Positions 1-5,012 of a DNA stretch of 7,009 nt are shown here, piece after piece. The stretch spans positions 1 to 7,009 of the forward strand of contig CAZTLI010000293.1 in the NCBI GenBank assembly GCA_964614375.1, in the 5' to 3' direction. The position numbers and the translations under genes are program-made. Position 1 is the stretch's first letter. Each line of letters begins with the position of its first letter. Origin of the DNA: CAZTLI01 sp964614375. Lineage in GTDB: Bacteria > Chloroflexota > Anaerolineae > Aggregatilineales > Phototrophicaceae. The notes below the pieces were generated by a model. It searched no databases. It was not told the DNA's origin and was given only the letters and a program-made list of their open reading frames with translations.

Positions 1-753
1 GATACCGACCTGTTCATGGGCAACTTTCAAGGGGCAAATCTGCGCGGGGGCAATCTCAAACAAACCAATTTGTTCATGGCGAATTTCGCCGGGGCGAACC
101 TCGCGCAGGCCAATCTCCAGCGGGCCAATTGTAATGAAGCCAATTTTTCGCGGGCTGTGCTGTATGAAGCGATACTGGTGGGGGCCGATTTTGTCGCCAG
201 CAATCTCGATGCGAGCGATTTGCGGCGCGCCAATCTGCGCGGGGCGATATTCAATGGCGCGTCCATGCGTGGCGTCAGCCTGATTCAAGCCAGCATAGAC
301 GACACCCAGCTCACGGAAGCCAACCTGCAAAATGCCGACCTCACGATGGCAGTCATGCGTCGTGTCCGTCTGGAGGGGGCGCGGCTCACCAAAGCGGACT
401 TGAGCGATACCTACATCACGGGTGGCGACCTGACGCAGGCCAATTTGCAGTATGCGACATTGCGCGGCGCACGCTTACAAACTGCCAGCCTGGTTGAGGC
501 CGACTTGCGCGGTGCAAACCTGCTCGAAGCCGATTTACAGCAAGCGACATTGGATGGCGCGCGCTTTGATTCCAGCACCATCATGCCCGATGGACGCAAC
601 TGGAACGCGCAAATCGACCTGATGCGCTTCACCCATCCCACCCATCCCTTGTTCTGGCGTCCGCATGGTCAACGTCCCGAATTCGTCGATGAGGATGAGA
701 CCATCCCCGCCCGCGACATGCTGCCGGACGATGGGCGTCTGCGTCCCCGTTAG
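1..753 (+). CDS. Pentapeptide-repeat protein, 5' partial
   Basis: The reading frame is open from base 1 and already in repeat register before the first ATG (bases 16-18): codons 2-6 read TDLFM, a proper pentapeptide. No ribosome site precedes that ATG, so the true start lies upstream of the window. About 38 consecutive five-residue units of the A(D/N)LXX type follow without insertion or deletion, ending near ARFDS. They are closed by a segment containing IMPDGRNW, similar to the PDG-x-W cap seen after many such arrays. Such arrays fold into a right-handed quadrilateral beta-helix, four units per coil, so about 9.5 coils are visible. A non-repeat tail of about 50 residues, rich in Pro, His and acidic residues, ends the protein. 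Family roles range from DNA-gyrase protection (Qnr/MfpA) to structural scaffolds; nothing here selects one. No membrane segment is seen. The fold is secure, the function unknown. Confidence 0.93.
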   Translation, partial: DTDLFMGNFQGANLRGGNLKQTNLFMANFAGANLAQANLQRANCNEANFSRAVLYEAILVGADFVASNLDASDLRRANLRGAIFNGASMRGVSLIQASIDDTQLTEANLQNADLTMAVMRRVRLEGARLTKADLSDTYITGGDLTQANLQYATLRGARLQTASLVEADLRGANLLEADLQQATLDGARFDSSTIMPDGRNWNAQIDLMRFTHPTHPLFWRPHGQRPEFVDEDETIPARDMLPDDGRLRPR

Positions 754-835
754 TCACACACGCCCATAACCCACGTCCACCCTGCGATTGCCTGCTGCTG
801 GCCTGTTACACCATCCCTTAAGCCACTGACACCCG

Positions 836-841
836 TACAAT
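836..841 (+). promoter_or_regulatory. Possible -10 element before the LysM lipoprotein
   Basis: TACAAT differs from the sigma-70 -10 consensus at one position and lies about 55 bp before the preferred GTG start at 897. No convincing -35 is found 16-18 bp upstream, so this is a weak candidate. The 143-bp gap between the pentapeptide gene and this start shows no clear terminator. Confidence 0.2.
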
Positions 842-884
842 AAGTTACGCAATAGTGCTTCATTGACTGATTATGGGACGTATT

Positions 885-888
885 GGAG
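885..888 (+). promoter_or_regulatory. Ribosome binding site deciding the start of the lipoprotein
   Basis: GGAG lies 8 nt before the GTG at 897. The upstream in-frame ATG at 873 has no purine-rich stretch before it. The methyltransferase at 5013 shows the same arrangement (GAGG, 8-nt spacer, GTG), which supports the GTG start here. Confidence 0.5.
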
Positions 889-896
889 TGAATACC

Positions 897-1805
897 GTGT
901 TCAGGCTATTTCGTTTGTTAACGTTATTGCTGCTTCCTGTGCTGGCTGCCTGTAACCTGAGCGCAGCAGCGACACAAGCAGACCCCATCACAACGCCGAT
1001 TACAGCAGCAGAAAATCTGACCCACACGCCACAATCCACCCCTACCGACCTGGCAACACCCGCGCCAACGACAATCGCCGCAGCGCCCACCGCCCAATTA
1101 CCACAGGCCGATTGTCCGCGCCCTACAGGCTGGATTCCGTATGTCGTCGTGCGCGGGGATACACTCTTTTCAATTGCCGGGCGCGCGGGCACGACAGTTG
1201 ATGCGCTGGTAGAGGCCAATTGTCTGGCGAATGCGAATGTGCTGGAAACCGGGCAAACAGTCTATACGCCGTACAACATCAATCCGCTGGATGAAGCCAC
1301 CGCCCGCCAGCAAGAACAGCAAGTGCCGCCGGGACGGGTTCGGTTAGAGATGTATCAGGCCTTCGTTGGCGACCCGACCGGGTTGCAAATCGGTTGTGAA
1401 GGCGTTGCCACCGCACAGATTATGGCCTTTGATGGCTTGCCGACAGGTTCGATTGCTGGCGATATACAAGCGCGTCTGACAGCGATGTTCAGCTTCGATA
1501 ATGGCAACACAACCGGTCAACCCGGCGCATTCAATCCATTTATCAACAGCAGCGTCACTGTCCAACAAGTGACCGTCGATAATGGTCATGCGACTATCGT
1601 CCTCAGCGGACAGATGCTGTTATCCGGCGTGTGTATGGATGCGCTCATGGAAGATTTGCTGCTGATTAACGTCTTCTTCGTGCCGCAAATCCAGAGCGCG
1701 ATGATTACGCTCGATGGGCGCAATGTGAAGCAAATTTTCGACGCCAGCGGCCTTGTCCCGGCAGATGCCATTTACACACGGGCAGACATCACCACCTATG
1801 ATTAG
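897..1805 (+). CDS. LysM and GerMN-like domain lipoprotein
   Basis: From the GTG start the protein has 302 residues; an in-frame ATG at 873 would add 8. The N-terminus is a lipoprotein signal: Arg residues, a Leu-rich core, and the lipobox LAAC with Cys19 as the predicted lipidation site. Residues 20-72 form a Thr/Pro/Ala/Gln-rich linker, probably spanning the cell wall. Residues 80-125 are a LysM domain (VVRGDTLFSIAGRAGTT, later GQTVYTP), a fold that binds N-acetylglucosamine-containing glycans such as peptidoglycan. Residues about 147-285 resemble the GerMN domain of spore-germination and lipoprotein proteins, with a pattern like VDNGHATIVLSG, a helix with LLLINVFF, and ITLDGRNVKQIFD. Further Cys at 73, 109, 167 and 246 could form disulfides outside the cell. 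It probably sits on the outer face of the membrane. The LysM and lipoprotein calls are firm; GerMN rests on pattern only. It converges with the glycosyltransferase, ending 12 bp from that gene's stop. Confidence 0.88.
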   Translation: MFRLFRLLTLLLLPVLAACNLSAAATQADPITTPITAAENLTHTPQSTPTDLATPAPTTIAAAPTAQLPQADCPRPTGWIPYVVVRGDTLFSIAGRAGTTVDALVEANCLANANVLETGQTVYTPYNINPLDEATARQQEQQVPPGRVRLEMYQAFVGDPTGLQIGCEGVATAQIMAFDGLPTGSIAGDIQARLTAMFSFDNGNTTGQPGAFNPFINSSVTVQQVTVDNGHATIVLSGQMLLSGVCMDALMEDLLLINVFFVPQIQSAMITLDGRNVKQIFDASGLVPADAIYTRADITTYD

Positions 1806-1817
1806 ACGAACATACTG

Positions 1818-2960
1818 TCACGCCGTTGCTGCCATGTTGTCGCGCAGAGCGATGAGGCGCGCGTAGTGGTCGATGACTTCATCCATCATCGCGGGCCAGG
1901 TCTGGGTTTCGGCAAAGGCGCGGGCATCACGTCCCATCTGGCGGATACTGTCTGTACCGCGTTGGACGATTTGCTGCACACCGTCAATCATGGCGGCTAT
2001 ATCACCCACGTCGAAGGTATAGCCGGTGCGCCCTTCTTCGACCACATCGGGGATACCACCCACACGCGATGCGACCACAGGCAGTCCTGCTGCCATCGCT
2101 TCGGTAATCACGAGGCCAAATGTCTCCATTGCTGACGGAAAGACGAAGATGTCGGCGCTGGCATAGGCCTGTGACAGTTCCTCACCACGCAGATAGCCCA
2201 TAAACGTCGTCGGTGTATGGGCGAAGTGGGCTTGTAAATCCTCACGGGCGGGGCCATCGCCGACCACTGCCAAACGTGTACCCGGAACAGCGTCCAATAC
2301 CGCCTTAATCTGGTCGATTTGTTTCTCGCTGGAAAGCCGCCCAACATACAGCAAAATTGTAGCGTCAGGATGACCATCGGACAGGCGGGCGCGCATGGTA
2401 TCGTCCCGATAGCGCGGATGAAATTTCTCAGCATCCACGCCGCGCCCCCACAAGCCAACCTCATTGACGCCCAATGCCAGCATTTCGCGCTGAATCAACT
2501 TCGATGGCGCGAGGGTGTAATCGGCACGATTGAAGACCACGCGCGTATACCAGTTGGTAATCGGCTCTAAAAAGCCCAGATGAAAGTGATGGGTGATGCG
2601 GGCGATGTCCAGGTGAAATGACGCCAGGGTGGGGATGTCCAACCACTTCGCCATCAGCAAGCCGAACGTCCCAATTAAAGCCGGGTGGATGAAATGAGCA
2701 ATATCGGGATTAAAATCACGCAGTTGACGATAGGTGAAATAGGTCGGGGGGCCGATTTTCAGTTCAGGATACAGCGGCAGCGTCACACCCCGCACCGGGA
2801 TAATCGGCGTTTGATTATAGGCGTCGATGTCGCCCAATTTCGGCGCGACGATGACCGTTTCGATGCCGCGTTCGGTCAAATGGTCGAGCAGCAGGCAGAT
2901 GACAGTGACGATGCCATCGACTTTGGGCAGAAAGGTTTCGGTGAATAGTGCGACACGCAT
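1818..2960 (-). CDS. GT4 glycosyltransferase, SQD2/MgtA-like
   Basis: This 380-residue protein has the two-Rossmann GT-B fold of family GT4. The N-terminal acceptor domain begins MRVALFTETFLPKVDGIVTV, with the Gly-containing loop typical of the family. The C-terminal donor domain carries WGRGVDAEKFHPR (171-183), YVGRLSSEK with Arg208 and Lys213 (donor phosphate contacts), GDGPAREDL (234-242), GEELSQAYASADIFVFPS (259-276) and the EX7E motif Glu279/Glu287 in ETFGLVITEAMAAG. From memory, these blocks are closest to plant and cyanobacterial sulfoquinovosyltransferase (SQD2/SqdX) and the related alpha-mannosyltransferases. It probably transfers a sugar from a nucleotide donor to a membrane lipid. 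No sqdB is present, so sulfolipid synthesis is only a possibility. GAGGGGG at 2971-2977 lies 10 nt before the ATG. Extending the frame upstream through the N gap is not justified; the intact start lies before the gap. Confidence 0.93.
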   Translation of the reverse strand: MRVALFTETFLPKVDGIVTVICLLLDHLTERGIETVIVAPKLGDIDAYNQTPIIPVRGVTLPLYPELKIGPPTYFTYRQLRDFNPDIAHFIHPALIGTFGLLMAKWLDIPTLASFHLDIARITHHFHLGFLEPITNWYTRVVFNRADYTLAPSKLIQREMLALGVNEVGLWGRGVDAEKFHPRYRDDTMRARLSDGHPDATILLYVGRLSSEKQIDQIKAVLDAVPGTRLAVVGDGPAREDLQAHFAHTPTTFMGYLRGEELSQAYASADIFVFPSAMETFGLVITEAMAAGLPVVASRVGGIPDVVEEGRTGYTFDVGDIAAMIDGVQQIVQRGTDSIRQMGRDARAFAETQTWPAMMDEVIDHYARLIALRDNMAATA

Positions 2961-2995
2961 AACGGGCGTTCCCCCTCGTGGTGTTGTGCGTGATG
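2941..2995. repeat. 55-bp copy on the left edge of the scaffold gap
   Basis: This 55-bp stretch is identical, base for base, to 3096-3150 on the other side of the gap. It contains the first seven codons of the glycosyltransferase, its ATG and its ribosome binding site. Such identity, ending exactly at the N run, is expected when two contigs overlap by one k-mer, so it is probably one sequence written twice. Confidence 0.95.
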
Positions 2996-3095
2996 NNNNN
3001 NNNNNNNNNNNNNNNNNNNNNNNNNNNNNNNNNNNNNNNNNNNNNNNNNNNNNNNNNNNNNNNNNNNNNNNNNNNNNNNNNNNNNNNNNNNNNNN
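2996..3095. other. Scaffold gap of 100 N
   Basis: Exactly 100 undetermined bases, the usual placeholder for a gap of unknown length. Because the flanks are identical over 55 bp, the real gap length is probably negative (an overlap). Removing the N run and one copy would join the sequence and shorten the window by 155 bp. Confidence 0.97.
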
Positions 3096-3150
3096 GTGAA
3101 TAGTGCGACACGCATAACGGGCGTTCCCCCTCGTGGTGTTGTGCGTGATG
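3096..3150. repeat. 55-bp copy on the right edge of the scaffold gap
   Basis: Identical to 2941-2995. It includes a second copy of the glycosyltransferase start codon (complement of 3113-3115) that leads only into the N run, so no second gene should be called. After collapse, the sequence from 3151 onward becomes the true upstream region of the glycosyltransferase. Confidence 0.95.
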
Positions 3151-3214
3151 GGTACGCTGCTGAAGATTGCCACTTGTTACAACACGGATGAGGGGCACGG
3201 GTCGCGCGATGGGA

Positions 3215-3233
3215 CGATTTCATACCGATTTCA
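3215..3233 (-). promoter_or_regulatory. Direct repeat, possible operator upstream of the glycosyltransferase
   Basis: On the minus strand TGAAATCG occurs twice, separated by GTA, so the half-sites are 11 bp apart, about one helical turn. Once the false gap is collapsed, the element lies about 100 bp before the glycosyltransferase ATG. Phased direct repeats can bind tandem regulators; no -35/-10 pair could be fixed next to it. Confidence 0.25.
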
Positions 3234-3242
3234 CGCCACAAT

Positions 3243-3286
3243 AAAGAACCGGACACCACCAATCGTTCAGCGGTATCCGGCTCTTT
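3243..3286 (-). terminator. Probable terminator of the MBL-fold transcript
   Basis: The arms 3243-3257 and 3272-3286 form a 15-bp stem with a 14-nt loop. Read as minus-strand RNA, every position pairs, with two G-U wobbles; read as plus-strand RNA, the same positions are A-C mismatches. The structure therefore favours the minus strand. The descending arm ends in UUCUUU and runs into AUUGU, a modest U tract. The position, 3' of the MBL-fold gene and 5' of the glycosyltransferase, fits a terminator separating the two units, although it lies about 290 bp past the MBL stop. Confidence 0.5.
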
Positions 3287-3310
3287 GGGATAAATCCCCC
3301 GATTTATCCC
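3287..3310. repeat. Perfect 10-bp hairpin with CCCC loop
   Basis: GGGATAAATC (3287-3296) and GATTTATCCC (3301-3310) are exact inverted copies around a four-base loop. The hairpin abuts the preceding stem directly, giving two stacked hairpins in minus-strand RNA. It could be part of a double terminator or an interspersed palindromic (REP-like) element. It resembles the C/G-flanked AATAAATT hairpin at the end of the window. Confidence 0.6.
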
Positions 3311-3344
3311 CTCCCCTCCATTCGCAGTGCGTCTCTAGCGTAAG

Positions 3345-3383
3345 GTTTCAATGCCTCACTGCGTACTTCACCCACAGGATAAC
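3345..3383 (-). repeat. CRISPR-repeat-like single sequence
   Basis: On the minus strand this 39-nt stretch begins GTTATCC and ends GCATTGAAAC. Many CRISPR repeats begin with GTT and end with ATTGAAAC. It occurs once in full; only the last ten bases recur, at 3469-3478. There is no array, spacer periodicity or cas gene here, so it is at best a relic. Confidence 0.15.
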
Positions 3384-3468
3384 AGAAAATGGCATTACAA
3401 AAGTTGGATTCTTCGAAAAATCTTATGAATTATTCGTGAAAAGTGTAATTTACGAACTTAATAGGAAA
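3384..3468. other. AT-rich island
   Basis: By hand count 23 of 85 bases are G or C (27%), against roughly 55% in the genes around it. It contains imperfect palindromes around TTCGAA (3407-3422) and TTCGT/ACGAA arms (3433-3456). It lies exactly between the two GTTTCAATGC copies. It may be foreign DNA, a promoter-rich patch or a leader-like remnant; no good -35/-10 pair was found. Confidence 0.55.
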
Positions 3469-3478
3469 GTTTCAATGC
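3469..3478 (-). repeat. Second GTTTCAATGC copy
   Basis: An exact ten-base copy of 3345-3354 in the same orientation, 124 bp away. The flanking bases differ. A match of this length in a 430-bp region is uncommon but possible by chance. Confidence 0.35.
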
Positions 3479-3516
3479 AACGCGCGGAGGGACTGGCCGA
3501 TTACTAAAAGCTGACC

Positions 3517-3543
3517 CGCAGAGAACGCAATGAGCACAGAGGG
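3517..3543. repeat. Degenerate period-9 repeat
   Basis: Three successive nonamers, CGCAGAGAA, CGCAATGAG and CACAGAGGG, share a C-CA--GAG-like pattern. Short purine-rich tandem repeats of this kind occur between genes in several bacterial phyla. The match is loose. Confidence 0.25.
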
Positions 3544-3578
3544 TAAAGTGATGCTGAAATGCCGACCGCTGAGACGCT

Positions 3579-4574
3579 CTATACGGCTCTAAAGCGAGGC
3601 ACCTTGTTATCGTCACAGGTAACTTGCCCGCGCAGTTGGAGGTATTCGAGGTGGGCGCGGGTTTCGGCTAATGCAAAACGCCATTCGTGGTGGGTAAAAC
3701 GTTCGCTGGAAAAGACTTTTAGGCTGGCCTCGAACACGGTTGCGCCATCACGGACGGCATCCAGTGTGTGTTCCAGCCGTTCTTGGTGATGATTGAGCAG
3801 TTCGTCCAACCGTCCCCGCCAATCGTGAATCAGCGCACGATGACCGGGCAGCGCCAAACGCACATCGAGTTCGCGTAGTTGGCGCAGCGAATCCATAAAT
3901 CGTCCCAGCGGGTCGGGATCGGTCGCGGGCCACAGACCGATGTTGGGCGTGATTTTCATCAACACATGATCACCACTCAGCAGCAAACGGTCATCCGCAT
4001 CATAAAATAGGAGTTGACCATCGCTGTGTCCCGGCGCGTGAATTGTCTCAAAGCTGCGTTCGCCAATCGCCAACCGTGTACCCGCTTCAATGGTGGCGGA
4101 TTGTAACGGCAGCGGGCGCGTCATCCTGCGCGTGTGTTCCATACTGTTTGCCACTTCTTCGGCTTGCGGCGGCGGCATCCCGTTCTGGAGTAGAAATTGC
4201 AGGAAAGAATCGTCATATTCTGATGTCACCCACGTCTGTTCCGCCCATTCTGCCTCGCGCGGCGAGAGATACATCATCGGATAATGATCGACTTCGGCGC
4301 AAATCTGCTGCAACCAGCCCGCCATACCATAATGGTCAGGATGCACATGCGTGAGGATAATACGCTGGATATGCTGCGGCGCTATCTTAAGCGTGTTGAA
4401 GGCTTCACGCCATGTCGCTTCACCATCCGCCGTGTGAATGCCCGTATCAACGATTGTCCAGCCAGCGCCATCGCGCAGCCCATAACAGTTGACGATATTC
4501 AACGCGAACGGCAGCGGCAATCGCACCTGATAAATCCCCTCGGCGACCTGGGCGACCGTTTCCTGTGCAGACAT
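3579..4574 (-). CDS. Metallo-beta-lactamase-fold hydrolase with C-terminal helical domain
   Basis: The 331-residue protein has the full metal-binding set of the MBL superfamily: THVHPDH (75-81) supplying His76, His78, Asp80 and His81, then His183 in APGHSDG, Asp202 in LSGDH, and His245 in LPGHR. This is the glyoxalase II-like pattern for a two-metal hydrolase. Residues about 255-320 match the helical winged-helix-like tail found in many MBL proteins related to hydroxyacylglutathione hydrolase and LACTB2. The substrate is probably a thioester, ester or phosphoester, but cannot be named. No signal peptide is visible, so it is likely cytoplasmic. An AAAAGGAA ribosome site (4579-4586) just upstream supports the ATG. 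It lies 61 bp after the small membrane protein gene and is probably co-transcribed with it, ending at the hairpins at 3243-3310. No catalytic residue is missing. Confidence 0.94.
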   Translation of the reverse strand: MSAQETVAQVAEGIYQVRLPLPFALNIVNCYGLRDGAGWTIVDTGIHTADGEATWREAFNTLKIAPQHIQRIILTHVHPDHYGMAGWLQQICAEVDHYPMMYLSPREAEWAEQTWVTSEYDDSFLQFLLQNGMPPPQAEEVANSMEHTRRMTRPLPLQSATIEAGTRLAIGERSFETIHAPGHSDGQLLFYDADDRLLLSGDHVLMKITPNIGLWPATDPDPLGRFMDSLRQLRELDVRLALPGHRALIHDWRGRLDELLNHHQERLEHTLDAVRDGATVFEASLKVFSSERFTHHEWRFALAETRAHLEYLQLRGQVTCDDNKVPRFRAV

Positions 4575-4635
4575 GGCGTTCCTTTTCGGTGAGTGATGGC
4601 AGCATGACTATCGTAACAGGACGCATCGAATCCGT

Positions 4636-4842
4636 TTAAGACCGTTCCCCGCGTTTACGGCGCTTACGCATCGCATCGACATACATCAGGCCAGCGATGA
4701 ACACTAACATGATGAAGAAGAGTTCAATACTCGCGCCGACGACGATTCCCGTTAAGAAAGCGACGAACAGCGCCGCAGCCAGGCGCATTCCCCAACCGGG
4801 TGTGTATGGTTTTCGGGTGGCAGGTCGTTCATTCTCGGTCAT
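4636..4842 (-). CDS. Small membrane protein, hypothetical
   Basis: This 68-residue protein has a polar, charged N-terminus (residues 1-19), then two closely spaced hydrophobic stretches: about 20-38 (LAAALFVAFLTGIVVGA) and 41-55 (LFFIMLVFIAGLMYV). It ends in a very basic tail (RKRRKRGERS). By the positive-inside rule the tail is probably cytoplasmic, giving a helical hairpin in the membrane. No family was recognised. The residue pattern is that of a real membrane protein. A -10-like TATACT lies about 34 bp upstream on the same strand, but the ribosome site is weak (GGTG before the ATG). It precedes the MBL-fold hydrolase by 61 bp in the same direction, so the two are probably one transcript. 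Its role is unknown. Confidence 0.7.
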   Translation of the reverse strand: MTENERPATRKPYTPGWGMRLAAALFVAFLTGIVVGASIELFFIMLVFIAGLMYVDAMRKRRKRGERS

Positions 4843-4875
4843 AACACCACAATCGACTATCTCACCATCACAAGG

Positions 4876-4906
4876 AGTATACCCCGTTCCGGCGCGCCAT
4901 AGCCAA
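4876..4906 (-). promoter_or_regulatory. Candidate sigma-70 promoter for the small protein and MBL unit
   Basis: On the minus strand TTGGCT (4901-4906) and TATACT (4876-4881) are separated by 19 bp. The -10 matches 5 of 6 consensus positions and the -35 matches 4 of 6; the spacer is slightly long. Transcription would start near 4869, giving a leader of about 27 nt before the ATG at 4842. Confidence 0.45.
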
Positions 4907-4910
4907 ATGT

Positions 4911-4985
4911 GAACGACGCTGTTATGCTTTGCGCCGACGATAGCGGGCAGCTATCAACGAAGAGAGCAAAACGGCAGCGTCGTTT
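4911..4985. repeat. Nested inverted repeat in the divergent intergenic region
   Basis: The outer arms AACGACGCTG (4912-4921) and CAGCGTCGTT (4975-4984) are perfect inverted copies and can be extended by G-U pairs to about 13 bp. Inside lie TTTGC (4928-4932) with GCAAA (4966-4970), and GATAGC (4939-4944) with GCTATC (4950-4955) around a five-base loop. All three levels nest, giving one long interrupted hairpin ending 28 bp before the methyltransferase GTG. A TGTTATGCT extended -10-like sequence (4920-4928) overlaps the left arm. It could be a leader RNA, a cruciform regulator site or a small palindromic element. Confidence 0.6.
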
Positions 4986-4999
4986 CATGAATCAAACCC

Positions 5000-5004
5000 A
5001 GAGG
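5000..5004 (+). promoter_or_regulatory. Ribosome binding site for the methyltransferase
   Basis: AGAGG lies 8 nt before the GTG at 5013, which makes the GTG start convincing; no competing ATG with a better site is near. Confidence 0.7.
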
Positions 5005-5012
5005 CAATAGGC

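Larger units (their letters stand above)
3151..3578. other. Non-coding region with structured elements
   Basis: About 430 bp without a convincing gene. The one long plus-strand frame here (3133-3507) starts inside the duplicated 55-mer, has no ribosome site and has an odd residue mix. The region holds, in order, a TTGTTACAA palindrome near 3174, an 11-bp-spaced direct repeat, two adjacent hairpins, a CRISPR-like end sequence, an AT-rich island, a second CRISPR-like end and a loose period-9 repeat. It lies between the end of the MBL-fold gene and the start of the glycosyltransferase, both on the minus strand. Confidence 0.75.

Noticed and set aside
16..18. ATG as the start of the pentapeptide protein
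   Set aside because: The frame is open to base 1 and already in repeat register, and no ribosome site precedes this ATG; the gene is cut by the window edge.
2941..3150. Target-site duplication of an inserted mobile element hidden in the gap
   Set aside because: 55 bp is far longer than usual target duplications, and the N run is the standard 100-base placeholder; a k-mer overlap is simpler.
2961..3173. N-terminal extension of the minus-strand glycosyltransferase across the gap
   Set aside because: It requires translating undetermined bases and a duplicated fragment. The ATG at 2960 gives the standard GT4 N-terminus and has a purine-rich site before it.
3345..3504. True CRISPR array
   Set aside because: There are only two ten-base matches, no full repeat copy, no regular spacing and no cas gene; kept only as a possible relic.
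3133..3507. Plus-strand open frame of 124 codons
   Set aside because: It begins inside the duplicated 55-mer, has no ribosome site, reads through both hairpins and the AT-rich island, and its protein has no recognisable domain or normal composition.
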